Positions 1-9,852 of a DNA stretch of 56,103 bases are shown piece after piece. Each line of letters begins with the position of its first letter. The stretch's first letter is position 1. Source of the DNA: Acidimicrobiales bacterium (GTDB taxonomy: Bacteria > Actinomycetota > Acidimicrobiia > Acidimicrobiales > Ilumatobacteraceae); assembly GCA_030832455.1 (NCBI GenBank), contig JAURJB010000004.1, positions 1-56,103 of the forward strand, read 5' to 3'. The position numbers and the translations under genes are program-made. The notes beneath the pieces were generated by a model, which saw only the letters and a list, made by a program, of their open reading frames with translations, did not search any database and had not been told where the DNA came from.

Positions 1-1791
1 GGTTGGAGGAATCGTGATCGATTCATTTTGTCCAATGGTCACGCGTCCATCTTGCAATACGCTGCACTATTTCTCAACGGGTATGGCCTTGAAATAGACG
101 ACATCAAGGCTTTTCGTCAATGGGATTCACTTACCCCTGGACATCCAGAAGTTGGTCATACACGCGGCGTAGAAGTCACCACCGGACCACTCGGTCAAGG
201 GTTTGCCAATGCTGTTGGTATGGCAATAGCCGAACGTAATTTACGAGAACGTTTCGGCTCAGACCTGATGAGTCATCACACGTACGTGCTCGCGGGCGAT
301 GGATGCTTTATGGAGGGCATCAGTCATGAAGCTGCTTCGCTTGCGGGTCATCTTGGCCTCGATCGTTTGGTGTGCATATTCGATGACAATGGAATAACGA
401 TTGATGGCAGCACATCCTTGACATGTTCAGATGATGTTCGTCAGCGCTTCAGCAGTTACGGATGGAATGTCATCGAGGCTGGCAACATCGCCGAGGATCT
501 AGATGCTCTTGAATCCATGCTCAACACTGCTCGCAATCATCGCGGTCAGCCAACGTTGTGCATCCTAAAAACGCAAATTGGTTTCCCATCACCTGATTTC
601 ACAGATGCTCATGAGGCGCATGGAAATCCATTTCTCGCAGAACATGTTGTGCGAACAAAGCAAGTTATGGGTATTCCGAACGAGCCCTTCTGGGCTCCAG
701 ACAGCGTTGTTCGCGAGTCGCGTGAACATGCCATCGCGCGCGGAAATACATGGTTGGATGAATATGCAACGTCTTCTATTCATGCTGAACATGCTCACGC
801 ATTTAATGCGTGTTGGACTACCCCTGATGGCTCTGTCATTTCTGAAGTGATGCCAACGTTTGCACAAGACTCGACACTTGCCACACGTCAAGCAATCCAA
901 CAATGCATTGAAGCAAGTGTCGCCTCGCTTCCAGGATTGATCATCGGTTCTGCAGATCTCACGGGAAACACCGGAGTAAAGGTGAAAGCAGTTGGCGGTC
1001 AATCACGTCAATTGCCTACTGGTCAACAGGTATATTTCGGAATTCGGGAGCATGCAATGGGCGCCGCGATGGTCGGCATGGCATTACATGGTGGAACTAT
1101 CCCCGTGGGTGGAACATTCTTCGTGTTTGCCGATTACATGCGTGGCTCAATGCGCTTGTCAGCACTGAGCAAGGCACGTGTCATTTTCGTGTTCACACAT
1201 GATTCTATTGGAGTTGGTGAAGATGGTCCAACGCACCAACCAGTTGAGCATCTTGCCAGCTTGCGAGTGATTCCGGGTTTACAAGTGATCCGTCCTGCAG
1301 ATTCCAATGAGACAAAAGTTGCTTGGGAATGCGCGCTTACATACGACGGACCAACGTGCCTGGTGCTGAGTCGACAATCATTGCCAATCACAACGGATGG
1401 TGACGCTGTTCGTTACGGTGCGCAAACCGTTATCAAACGTGATCAACCGAATGTCATCTTGGTGGCAACTGGCAGTGAGGTCTCAGTGTGTATTGCTGCC
1501 GCCGCAGCATTGCAAGAGTCAAATTGTCATGCAAACGTTGTTTCGATGCCTTCATTTGACCGATTTAACAACCAGCCTCTCCCATATCAACATGATGTAT
1601 TTCCAAAAGGTGTTCCTGTGGTTTCGGTAGAAGCTGGTGTCACTTTTGGATGGTCAGAGTATGCAGATGCAAGTATCGGAATTGACCGTTTTGGTGCAAG
1701 CGCCCCCGGTGCAACCGTGATGGAAAAACTCGGAATTTCGGTGGAACATGTGGTTCGTGTTGCCCGTGAAATTGCAATCAAACGGTCATGA
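1..1791 (+). CDS. tkt: Transketolase, 5'-truncated by the window edge
   Basis: Frame is open from base 1 (GWRNRDRFILSNGHAS...); the SNGHAS, TGPLGQG, AGDGCFMEG and GIREHAMG motifs are typical of transketolase. Confidence 0.96.
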   Translation, partial: GWRNRDRFILSNGHASILQYAALFLNGYGLEIDDIKAFRQWDSLTPGHPEVGHTRGVEVTTGPLGQGFANAVGMAIAERNLRERFGSDLMSHHTYVLAGDGCFMEGISHEAASLAGHLGLDRLVCIFDDNGITIDGSTSLTCSDDVRQRFSSYGWNVIEAGNIAEDLDALESMLNTARNHRGQPTLCILKTQIGFPSPDFTDAHEAHGNPFLAEHVVRTKQVMGIPNEPFWAPDSVVRESREHAIARGNTWLDEYATSSIHAEHAHAFNACWTTPDGSVISEVMPTFAQDSTLATRQAIQQCIEASVASLPGLIIGSADLTGNTGVKVKAVGGQSRQLPTGQQVYFGIREHAMGAAMVGMALHGGTIPVGGTFFVFADYMRGSMRLSALSKARVIFVFTHDSIGVGEDGPTHQPVEHLASLRVIPGLQVIRPADSNETKVAWECALTYDGPTCLVLSRQSLPITTDGDAVRYGAQTVIKRDQPNVILVATGSEVSVCIAAAAALQESNCHANVVSMPSFDRFNNQPLPYQHDVFPKGVPVVSVEAGVTFGWSEYADASIGIDRFGASAPGATVMEKLGISVEHVVRVAREIAIKRS

Positions 1792-2897
1792 ACTCTCCAC
1801 ATCAACAACCTTTAGTTCAGCTTTTTGATGCTGGTGGACAAAGCCCATGGCTCGACAATCTCAAGCGGGAATATATCGAGCACGGAGATTTTGAACGCGT
1901 CCTTGCCTCGGGCATTCGGGGGTTGACATCAAATCCCACCATTTTCCAGAAGGCCATTGAAGGATCCGATTTATACGATGCTCAATTCCATCAGTGCCTT
2001 GAGCAGGGATTCTCTATAGAGGACACGTATTGGGAACTCGTCAAAAGCGACATCATTGCCGCAGCCGATATCTTCCGACCGCTCTACGACAAGTCGTATG
2101 GTCTTGACGGCTACGTAAGCGTCGAAGTGTCACCGGAACTAGCCCATGACACGCTCGGAACAATTGCCGCAGCACAACTGCTCCATGATCAAATTGCTCG
2201 TCCCAATGTGATGATCAAAATACCCGCAACGGTTGAAGGTTTGCCCGCTATCGAAGAAGTCATCAGCCGTGGAATTAATGTCAATGTCACCTTGATTTTT
2301 AGCGTGCTTCGCTACGCCGAGGTGATGAGTGCGTATATCCAAGGACTCACTCGTTTAGCAGCAACCGCGCCTCAACGGGTTGCCGATGTAGCTTCCGTGG
2401 CGAGTTTCTTCATTTCTCGAGTCGATTCCGAGATCGATAAACGTCTGCAAGCGATTGGGTCTGAGGGCGCTACACAACTCATGGGCAAGGCTGCTATTGC
2501 CCAAGCTAAAATTGCGTATCAAATGTTTGAGCGCACATTTGCCGGCGATGTTTGGAAAGCGCTGTCTCAGGCAGGAGCACAGGTGCAACGGCCGCTATGG
2601 GCATCAACCAGCACGAAAAATCCAACGTATCCCGACACCATGTATGTCGATCAACTGATCGGTCCACATTCAGTCAATACGCTTCCCGACCAAACCATGG
2701 ACGCATTTATCCAACGCGGGACCATCGATGTCACCATCACTCGCGGTGTACAAGATGCTCACGATGTATGGGCTTCCCTGTCGCAATTTGCGATTGACCC
2801 AAACCAAGTGGCACAGCAACTAGAGACAGAAGGCGTGGCATCGTTTCAGAAAAGCTTCCGTGATCTTTTGGCAGTACTTGTAGCAAAAGCCAATTAG
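1788..2897 (+). CDS. tal: Transaldolase
   Basis: Overlaps the tkt stop by 4 bp; contains GIRGLTSNPTIFQKAI, MIKIPATVEGLPAI, GINVNVTLIFS and PLWASTSTKNP motifs. Confidence 0.96.
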   Translation: MNSPHQQPLVQLFDAGGQSPWLDNLKREYIEHGDFERVLASGIRGLTSNPTIFQKAIEGSDLYDAQFHQCLEQGFSIEDTYWELVKSDIIAAADIFRPLYDKSYGLDGYVSVEVSPELAHDTLGTIAAAQLLHDQIARPNVMIKIPATVEGLPAIEEVISRGINVNVTLIFSVLRYAEVMSAYIQGLTRLAATAPQRVADVASVASFFISRVDSEIDKRLQAIGSEGATQLMGKAAIAQAKIAYQMFERTFAGDVWKALSQAGAQVQRPLWASTSTKNPTYPDTMYVDQLIGPHSVNTLPDQTMDAFIQRGTIDVTITRGVQDAHDVWASLSQFAIDPNQVAQQLETEGVASFQKSFRDLLAVLVAKAN

Positions 2898-2900
2898 ATC

Positions 2901-3926
2901 ATGGTTGACGACGGGCCAGATCGCTCTCTAGACGAAGCATTAAGCCAGCTGATTGCCGAGCACGGAGGTGGTCATGACACCGACTACGTTAAGCACCTCA
3001 TTATTACTGCACTTGGGTTAGGGCAAGACAACACGTCAACGCTGGATTTAAAGATCGCTTCCTCAGCATTGAAGGAGATGCGTGAGGCGTTTTCGATGTT
3101 TGATCCGTATGCAGATCGCAAAAAGGTGACCATCTTTGGTTCTGCACGAACCAAAAAAGATGACCCACTGTATTTGCACACGCAACATGTTGCAGCAGAG
3201 TTGTCTGCGCGCGGTTGGATGGTGGTTACTGGTGCTGGTCCGGGGATCATGGAAGCGGGAATGGTTGGTGCTGGTCGAGATCAATCAATTGGGGTATCCA
3301 TCAGGTTGCCTTTTGAAGCGAGCGCGAATCCGATCATTGCTGGTGACGGCAAGTTTGTCGAGATGCGCTATTTCTTCACTCGAAAACTGATGTTGATGAA
3401 GGATTCCCAGGCGTTCATTTGTATGCCTGGTGGATTTGGAACTCTTGATGAAACATTTGAACTACTGACCTTGATGCAAACCGGCCGAGGCGCTATCGCC
3501 CCGACTGTCCTTTTGGACTTACCTGGTGATCACTTCTGGCAGACAATGGATACGTTCGTGCGAAACGAGCTACTTCCAAGAGGCTTGATCTCGCCTTCAG
3601 ATTTATCGCTGTACAAAGTCTGTGAAACCACAATCGGTGCAGTGACCGAGATCGAGGATTTCTACCGTGTATTTCATTCGATTCGTTTCGTCGGCAAGTA
3701 CCTCATCGTCCGTATGAACAAGAGTATTTCCGAGGGATATTTGGCTGCCATGCAGACTGATTTTGCACATCTTCGCAAAAATGGTCTATTTGAGGCGTGT
3801 GGTCCAACACCGCAGGAAATCAGTACCAACGACAACTTAGACAAAACCAGATTTAAGTTTGAGTTTGTACGTAACGACCTTGGTGGTTTGAGATCGTTAA
3901 TTGATCGGATTAATCAAGCCGACTAA
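2901..3926 (+). CDS. LOG family protein (lysine decarboxylase-like / cytokinin riboside phosphoribohydrolase-like)
   Basis: GAGPGIMEAGMVGAG and MPGGFGTLDETFE motifs; follows tal directly. Confidence 0.85.
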   Translation: MVDDGPDRSLDEALSQLIAEHGGGHDTDYVKHLIITALGLGQDNTSTLDLKIASSALKEMREAFSMFDPYADRKKVTIFGSARTKKDDPLYLHTQHVAAELSARGWMVVTGAGPGIMEAGMVGAGRDQSIGVSIRLPFEASANPIIAGDGKFVEMRYFFTRKLMLMKDSQAFICMPGGFGTLDETFELLTLMQTGRGAIAPTVLLDLPGDHFWQTMDTFVRNELLPRGLISPSDLSLYKVCETTIGAVTEIEDFYRVFHSIRFVGKYLIVRMNKSISEGYLAAMQTDFAHLRKNGLFEACGPTPQEISTNDNLDKTRFKFEFVRNDLGGLRSLIDRINQAD

Positions 3927-4104
3927 GCACACCGATTGCTTTTTCTACTGCTCTGCGGGCTTGGGTAATTTGGCGTTCACGTTCAGGACGCTTGGCCTGA
4001 CCTTCACGGTGTGCCTCTTTGAGCGCGTCTAGAGACTTGTCGGCAAGATCTTCGGATATGCCTTGCAGGTGAGTGATGATTTCTTCAACGGATGCCACAA
4101 ACAA
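3910..4104 (-). CDS. Small conserved hypothetical protein (64 aa)
   Basis: Helical, charged ORF filling the gap between neighbouring genes; overlaps the 3' end of the LOG gene by 17 bp. Confidence 0.55.
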   Translation of the reverse strand: MFVASVEEIITHLQGISEDLADKSLDALKEAHREGQAKRPERERQITQARRAVEKAIGVLSRLD

Positions 4105-4131
4105 ACTGTACTTCGTCTATCGTTATCGCTC

Positions 4132-4863
4132 GTGCCAAAGCCTAAAGACCTCCACGAATATGTCAGCTTCTCAGATCCCAACTCCGATCAGACATGGATG
4201 ATCGACGCAACCTATTTACAGTCCAACTGGACATGTATTTATGGCTCGGGGTGCAAGGGGGATCTTGATGATGATGCAACAAAGCTGCAGCACGGATGTT
4301 GCAGTTACGGTGCCCACTTCATCGACAAGAAAGACCTTGCTTCAGTAAAACGTTCAGTCGCCCGCCTCAAGCCAGAACACTGGCAGAATATGGAGCGCGG
4401 CAAGAACGGTAAGTGGCTGGGTAAAGAACGTGATGGCGCAGATGTCACGCGCAAAGTGAACGGTGTATGCATTTTTCACAACGATGCCGATTTTCCCGGT
4501 GGGCTTGGGTGTGCATTCCATATTGCAGCCCTTGAGGCGGGTGAACGTCCGATGGACTGGAAGCCTGATGTGTGTTGGCAAGTCCCTCTCCGATTGGAAG
4601 AGTTCACTGAAGATGATGGCCATGTTGTTTCCTTTGTGCGCGAATGGAAGCGTCGCGACTGGGGCGAGGGCGGTCATGACTTCCATTGGTGGTGCACGGA
4701 TGACTCAAAAGCATTCGTTGGCAAAAATCCTGTGTACGAGTACCTAAAAGATGAGCTCACAGAGCTGGTTGGACCAGCGATCTACAAGATGATCGTAGAG
4801 ACGCTGTCGCGGGACACTTCGGTAGCGCTTCCCCATCCCAAGATGAAGAAACCAAAAAACTAG
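4132..4863 (+). CDS. Conserved hypothetical Cys-rich protein
   Basis: The ORF track starts at 4063, but a GTG at 4132 (VPKPKDLHEYV) avoids overlap with the upstream minus-strand ORF. Multiple Cys (CIYGSGCKGD, HGCCSYGAHF, GLGCAFH) suggest metal binding. Confidence 0.65.
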   Translation: MPKPKDLHEYVSFSDPNSDQTWMIDATYLQSNWTCIYGSGCKGDLDDDATKLQHGCCSYGAHFIDKKDLASVKRSVARLKPEHWQNMERGKNGKWLGKERDGADVTRKVNGVCIFHNDADFPGGLGCAFHIAALEAGERPMDWKPDVCWQVPLRLEEFTEDDGHVVSFVREWKRRDWGEGGHDFHWWCTDDSKAFVGKNPVYEYLKDELTELVGPAIYKMIVETLSRDTSVALPHPKMKKPKN

Positions 4864-6707
4864 TTATTTGATTTCTTGGTGTACTTGCGACGTTCTTCGA
4901 GCGTCAGGTAGCGCTTACGAATCCGAATGAAGTTTGGTGTCACTTCAACTAGCTCGTCATCGCCGATCCACTCAATAGCGGACTCCAGAGTATGTGTAAC
5001 TGGCGTTGCAAGTTTTGGGCCATCGTCGTGGCTGTGTGTACGAATGTTGGTTTTCTCCTTTGCACGAACCGCGTTGACGACCATTTCGTCATCACGTGAG
5101 TTCTCACCAACAACCATGCCTTCGTAGGTGTCATCGCCCGGAGACACGAACAAGGTTCCGCGAAGTTGCAAGTTGTCCAACGCGTAAGCAGTTGTTGTAC
5201 CCATGCGATCGGCGATCATTGCACCACCTAAGCGATGCGGAAGCTCGCCGCACCACGGCATCCAGCCTGCAAGGCTTTGATGAAGCAGCGCAGTACCACG
5301 CGTCACGGTAAGCAATAGCGAACGAAAACCAATCAGACCACGGGAAGGGGCCTCAAAGCTCACAATCGTTCTCCCTGGATCGCCAGGTCGAAGGTCGGTG
5401 ATGCGACCTTTGCGGGGTGCAAGCGCCTGAGTAATTGCGCCAACATACTCTTCAGGAACGTCACAGGTACCCGACTCGAGCGGTTCATGACGCTTGCCTT
5501 CAATGTCCTTGGTAATTACTTCTGGACGACTTACCTGAAGCTCGAAACCTTCGCGACGCATGTTTTCAATGAGAACTGCAAGCTGCAATTCACCTCGTCC
5601 TGCAACTTCCATGACTTCAGCAACTTCTGTATTTGAAATCTTGATGCTTACGTTGCCCAAGATTTCCTTGTTCAAGCGATCACGCAGGTGTCGACTGGTG
5701 AGATATTTGCCATCGCGACCAGCGTATGGAGATGTGTTAACACCAAAACTCATTCGCAATACCGGTTCATCCACTTCAAGGCGCGGGAGCGCAACTGGAT
5801 TATCGACTGAGGCGATGGTGTCACCAACCTCAACTTCTTCGATACCAGAGAGAATGAACAAGTCACCTGCAACAATTTCGGTTGCATCAGAGCGTTCAAT
5901 ACCCGAGAACTGGAAAAGTGAGCTGAGCTTTCGCTTCAAAATCGGTGCAGGATTCGCGTCAGTTGGCTTCTGACAGACTGCAACATTGTCGCCTTTACGA
6001 AGTACTCCAGAAATCACGCGACCGATGGCCAAGCGACCAAGGTAATCAGACGCATCCAAATTGGTCACCATTGCTTGTAATGGAGCAGTTGGATCATTCT
6101 TTGGTGCTGGAATATGTTCAACGATGGCATCAAGCAATGGACTGAGGTCGGCATCAGATGCAGGCATTCCAAGACCCTTCATCGCTCTGCTTTCACGAGC
6201 GACAGCAGAATACACAGGGAACGACAAATGGTGATCAGCATGCGCAAGGTCGAGGAACAATTGTTCTACTTCGAGCAACACTTCTTCTTTACGCTCATCT
6301 TGACGGTCAACTTTGTTAATCACCAAGATCACGGGAAGATCCAACGTGAGAGCCTTTGACAACACATATCGCGTCTGTGGTAGTGGGCCTTCAGCAGCGT
6401 CGACAAGAAGCAAAATGCCGTCAACAAGCGCCAATGCTCGCTCTACCTCGCCACCAAAGTCAGCGTGACCAGGAGTGTCCACCAAGTTGATCTTGGTTCC
6501 CTTCCACTCGATCTGAGCAGCCTTTGCAAGAATGGTGATTCCTCGCTCTCGCTCTTGATCGTCATTGTCCATAACACGCTCAATCACTGCAGCGTGAGCG
6601 GCAAAGGTGCCGGTACTACGCAGTAAGGCGTCTACGAGGGTTGTTTTGCCATGGTCTACGTGGGCGACCAAAGCAATATTGCGCAGCTTGTCAGATTGTT
6701 GTGTCAT
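4860..6707 (-). CDS. typA: Translational GTPase TypA/BipA
   Basis: NIALVAHVDHGKTTLVD, DTPGHADFGGEVER and NKVDRQD G-motifs, with a TypA-type C-terminus. Confidence 0.97.
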   Translation of the reverse strand: MTQQSDKLRNIALVAHVDHGKTTLVDALLRSTGTFAAHAAVIERVMDNDDQERERGITILAKAAQIEWKGTKINLVDTPGHADFGGEVERALALVDGILLLVDAAEGPLPQTRYVLSKALTLDLPVILVINKVDRQDERKEEVLLEVEQLFLDLAHADHHLSFPVYSAVARESRAMKGLGMPASDADLSPLLDAIVEHIPAPKNDPTAPLQAMVTNLDASDYLGRLAIGRVISGVLRKGDNVAVCQKPTDANPAPILKRKLSSLFQFSGIERSDATEIVAGDLFILSGIEEVEVGDTIASVDNPVALPRLEVDEPVLRMSFGVNTSPYAGRDGKYLTSRHLRDRLNKEILGNVSIKISNTEVAEVMEVAGRGELQLAVLIENMRREGFELQVSRPEVITKDIEGKRHEPLESGTCDVPEEYVGAITQALAPRKGRITDLRPGDPGRTIVSFEAPSRGLIGFRSLLLTVTRGTALLHQSLAGWMPWCGELPHRLGGAMIADRMGTTTAYALDNLQLRGTLFVSPGDDTYEGMVVGENSRDDEMVVNAVRAKEKTNIRTHSHDDGPKLATPVTHTLESAIEWIGDDELVEVTPNFIRIRKRYLTLEERRKYTKKSNN

Positions 6708-6743
6708 TGTGGGGGTGAAATGTAAAAGCCGAACAGGGCTGAT

Positions 6744-6938
6744 CTAGTTCTCTTCCTCTTCGCTTTCTTCCTCATCATCGTCGAACCGCACTCCGTAGCG
6801 TTCTGCTATGGCTGCATACTCGTCTTCTTCCGTCTGCGGCGAACGCGAACGCCCACCAAAACCTAAATCTTCGGCCGTTGGGCCTGATTGCTTCAATCTG
6901 CGCGCTTCTTCAAAGCGACGATGACGACCCTTCTTCAC
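6744..6938 (-). CDS. Small hypothetical protein with basic N-terminus and acidic tail
   Basis: 64 aa ORF between typA and rnd; ends FDDDEEESEEEEN. Confidence 0.55.
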   Translation of the reverse strand: MKKGRHRRFEEARRLKQSGPTAEDLGFGGRSRSPQTEEDEYAAIAERYGVRFDDDEEESEEEEN

Positions 6939-7041
6939 GGTAGGGGCTCCGAACTGTGATCGGACGGCTACCGCCTAGGTAGCCGCCTATTGAATAAACA
7001 TCGCCGTGTACTCTAGCCGTAAACAGCCTCATTTAATGGCT

Positions 7042-8184
7042 TTATTGCAAGGTTGTTGGCAATAAACGAAGTCTTCCGTGCCCATCGAAGCTCAATCCTG
7101 CTTCTCCACTCAGAATTCGTTCGATGTCACGACCAACCATTTCTGCTCTCCAGCCTGTGGATAACCGTGATGTCTTGTTTGGTCGCAACAAATCCATGAT
7201 GTCCTGGCGAGTTCCGAGCAGTGTCGCATCGATGTCGTGAATGCGCGCTAACTCACCTATCCACGCTGCAATCAGGCTCATGGCAGGTCGAAACTCCTTA
7301 TCAATATCATCGGCATCTGACTGAGGAAATCGTGCATCTACTGATCTTCCTTTTTGAACCATTGCGATGATTTCGGATGAAATGGTTGGTCCAAGTTGGC
7401 GACTTTCTACCCCTCTGATCAGGCTGAGGTCCTCAACGGTTTCCGGCATTGCGTGCGCTATTCCGATCAATGCGATATCTGAAAGCACACGGCGCGGTGG
7501 AATATCACTTGCAATGGCTTTCAATTCACGCCATTGTGCAAGAGCTTGTGCAGTACCGCGCGACCCCGGCTTCAATGTTCGTACCTCTTTGATCTTCAAC
7601 CAAGCATCTCGCGGATCAGACGGACTCGTTGGTCGCGAACGCAGTTCCTCGCAAGCTTCTTGTGCCCATGACACTCTTCCCAATTGTTCAAGCTTTTGGT
7701 TGATCTTGTCGTGCAAAATAAACAAGTATTCGACGTCACTTGCTGCATACTTCATTTGATCCGCGCTGAGTGGTCTCCTTAACCAGTCTGTAAGCCGATC
7801 GCCTTTCGGCAGCGAAATCTTCAACTCGTTCTGGACAAGCGAAGCAAGCGATGGCGTAGATAAACCTATGAAACCAGATGACAGCTGCGTATCGAAAATA
7901 CGTTTTGGTATTGCGCCAACTGCATGTTGCAACACTTCCATATCCTGCTGTGCGGCATGAACAACGCACAAGGAATCAGAATCAAATAAACGTGAAAAAG
8001 CCGAAGTATCAACAGCTAGCGGGTCGATGATTGCAGTTGTTTCGTGGGTCTTTATCTGAACAAGAGCGAGTTTAGGAAAGTAGGTCTTTTCACGATGGAA
8101 CTCGGTGTCAAGGGCATAGCGATGGCGCAACACCGCATCGTCGATCAGCTCGCTCAGGGCGGCATCGGTGTCCACCCATATCAC
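7042..8184 (-). CDS. rnd: Ribonuclease D-like 3'-5' exonuclease with HRDC-type domain
   Basis: ALDTEFHREKTYFPKLALVQI (DEDD exonuclease), KGDRLTDWLRRPLS and AASDVEYLFILHD motifs. Confidence 0.92.
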   Translation of the reverse strand: MIWVDTDAALSELIDDAVLRHRYALDTEFHREKTYFPKLALVQIKTHETTAIIDPLAVDTSAFSRLFDSDSLCVVHAAQQDMEVLQHAVGAIPKRIFDTQLSSGFIGLSTPSLASLVQNELKISLPKGDRLTDWLRRPLSADQMKYAASDVEYLFILHDKINQKLEQLGRVSWAQEACEELRSRPTSPSDPRDAWLKIKEVRTLKPGSRGTAQALAQWRELKAIASDIPPRRVLSDIALIGIAHAMPETVEDLSLIRGVESRQLGPTISSEIIAMVQKGRSVDARFPQSDADDIDKEFRPAMSLIAAWIGELARIHDIDATLLGTRQDIMDLLRPNKTSRLSTGWRAEMVGRDIERILSGEAGLSFDGHGRLRLLPTTLQ

Positions 8185-8186
8185 GA

Positions 8187-8501
8187 TTAGGCGCCGGTTT
8201 CTACTTCGTTACCAAGGGCGATCCACCCAGAAGTACCGCCCGCAACATTGATCACATTAGTGATGCCTGCATCGTGTAAAAATTCGCACGCACGCATGCT
8301 TCTCGCACCTGAATGACAGATCACGTACACGTCGTTAGCACTGCGAAACTGCTCAACATTTTCGGGAACACTCGCAAGTGGAATCGAAATAGCGCGAGGA
8401 ACGTGCCCACCCTCGAACTCCGATGGTTCACGAACATCAATCAATTGAGCACCCGATTGCAACAACGAGTGAAGTTCAGCAGCAGAGATTTCCTTAATCA
8501 T
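8187..8501 (-). CDS. Rhodanese-like domain protein
   Basis: LIDVREPSEFEGGHVPRAISIPL and VICHSGARSM (active-site Cys loop). Confidence 0.93.
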   Translation of the reverse strand: MIKEISAAELHSLLQSGAQLIDVREPSEFEGGHVPRAISIPLASVPENVEQFRSANDVYVICHSGARSMRACEFLHDAGITNVINVAGGTSGWIALGNEVETGA

Positions 8502-8510
8502 GTCTCAATT

Positions 8511-9089
8511 CTATTCAATGTCTGAGCGTGAATTGATGTTTCGCAACTCGCGCTCATCAAACGATTCAAAGTGGACATTAAGACCACTTACAGCGCGATG
8601 GATGGCTCGCTCGCCGGAGTCATACTGATCTGCCAGATGTTTCCTACACACATCAGCATTCCAACAACTCAGTAGCCAGTGAGCATTGTCCTGCCGTTCA
8701 CTATCAACAGCGACAACAGCAGCGACATTATTCATCCGCGCAACTAATCGTGAAAACGATTCCGATGAAAAAAATGGTGTATCGCATGGGGCTACGAGAA
8801 CAATCTGGGAAGTTGTCAATTCCAGAGCATCACATAATGCTCCTAACGGTCCAGTGCCCTCACGTTTCCCGATCAATACATCACCTTGAGGAATCTTTAA
8901 ATCATCACGCGCACCGACAAAGATGGGATCACGCTCAGCCGCAGCACCGATGTTGCCAGCAACCAATTCGATCATTGGCCTTCTATCAATTTCAAAGAGT
9001 GCTTTATTTGATCCAAAGCGTCTGCTAGTTCCACCTGCAAACACAAACGCGGCGATGTGGCTTTTGGTCAAATTAATTTGGTTTTCCAT
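8511..9089 (-). CDS. mobA: Molybdenum cofactor guanylyltransferase-like protein
   Basis: FAGGTSRRFGSNKALFEIDRRPMIE nucleotidyltransferase motif and VAPCDTPFFS. Start set at internal Met (MENQINLTKS). Confidence 0.85.
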   Translation of the reverse strand: MENQINLTKSHIAAFVFAGGTSRRFGSNKALFEIDRRPMIELVAGNIGAAAERDPIFVGARDDLKIPQGDVLIGKREGTGPLGALCDALELTTSQIVLVAPCDTPFFSSESFSRLVARMNNVAAVVAVDSERQDNAHWLLSCWNADVCRKHLADQYDSGERAIHRAVSGLNVHFESFDERELRNINSRSDIE

Positions 9090-9501
9090 TGGGATCGCAT
9101 TGCAGTAAAAATTGCGAACAACGAGTTGCCTCATCATCCTCGCCGATCATGCCAGCAGTGCGTGCAAGGCCATCCAAGCAACGTAGGAAGCCATGATTGG
9201 TAGGCGCCGACCACCGCACGTAGCCACTGCCCTTCCAACCATTTGCGCGCAATGCGTCTAACCCTCGGTGATATCCAACGCGGTATGCCATGTAACTCTC
9301 AATTGTGTCGCGCGCACAATCGCCTAATGCTGCCCACGCATCAAGGAACCGTGGGTTCGATGCAACAACGCGCGCGACAGCATCGCGTTGTTGATGTTCG
9401 GGAGACGCTAACGCAGCATCTAATGCAGAAATCAGATCAGCTCGCACATCTGGCAGTACAACATCAGGGGGGCCAACACCAGACACGTTTACATTTGACA
9501 T
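9073..9501 (-). CDS. DUF3151-type conserved actinobacterial protein
   Basis: YRVGYHRGLDALRANGWKGSGYVRWS...NHGFLRCL resembles DUF3151. Start set at MSNVNVSG. Confidence 0.75.
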   Translation of the reverse strand: MSNVNVSGVGPPDVVLPDVRADLISALDAALASPEHQQRDAVARVVASNPRFLDAWAALGDCARDTIESYMAYRVGYHRGLDALRANGWKGSGYVRWSAPTNHGFLRCLDGLARTAGMIGEDDEATRCSQFLLQCDPNGKPN

Positions 9502-9558
9502 GCATTTACCGTATCCCAGATGCGCTGATCCGTGAAGTTTTGCTGGCAGAATAACAAC

Positions 9559-9852
9559 GTGGACTTGATTCAATTTGACGCTGAAAGCGCGAAAAACTAT
9601 TCGTTGTTTGCAATGGCGGGATCGTTTATTGGGTTGCTGCTTGTTCTTAAATTTGCAAAATCAATCGTGTCGAAACTCTTGCTTCTCATTGTGTTCGCAG
9701 CCATTGGAGTGCTTGCGTTCACGCAACGAGATGCTGTCAATGCATGCATTGCAACCGCAAAGGATCAGGCCGAAGCAGGTACGCCTTTGAACACCTCGTG
9801 CACATTTTTCGGTCAAGAAGTATCACTCTCTTCCATCACACAGAATCCATGA
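9559..9852 (+). CDS. Small membrane protein, hypothetical
   Basis: Two hydrophobic segments (MAGSFIGLLLVLKF; VSKLLLLIVFAAIGVLAF). Possible GTG start at 9559. Confidence 0.55.
   Translation: MDLIQFDAESAKNYSLFAMAGSFIGLLLVLKFAKSIVSKLLLLIVFAAIGVLAFTQRDAVNACIATAKDQAEAGTPLNTSCTFFGQEVSLSSITQNP

Noticed and set aside
589-1002. 137-aa minus-strand ORF opposite tkt
   Set aside because: Antisense to a strongly conserved transketolase frame; no recognisable domain.
5560-5973. 137-aa plus-strand ORF opposite typA
   Set aside because: Shadow ORF; Ser/Arg-rich with no family motifs.
8511-9089. MobA as part of the XDH system
   Set aside because: It is nearly 30 kb from the XDH genes, and MobA makes the guanine dinucleotide cofactor, not the form typical of bacterial XDH enzymes.
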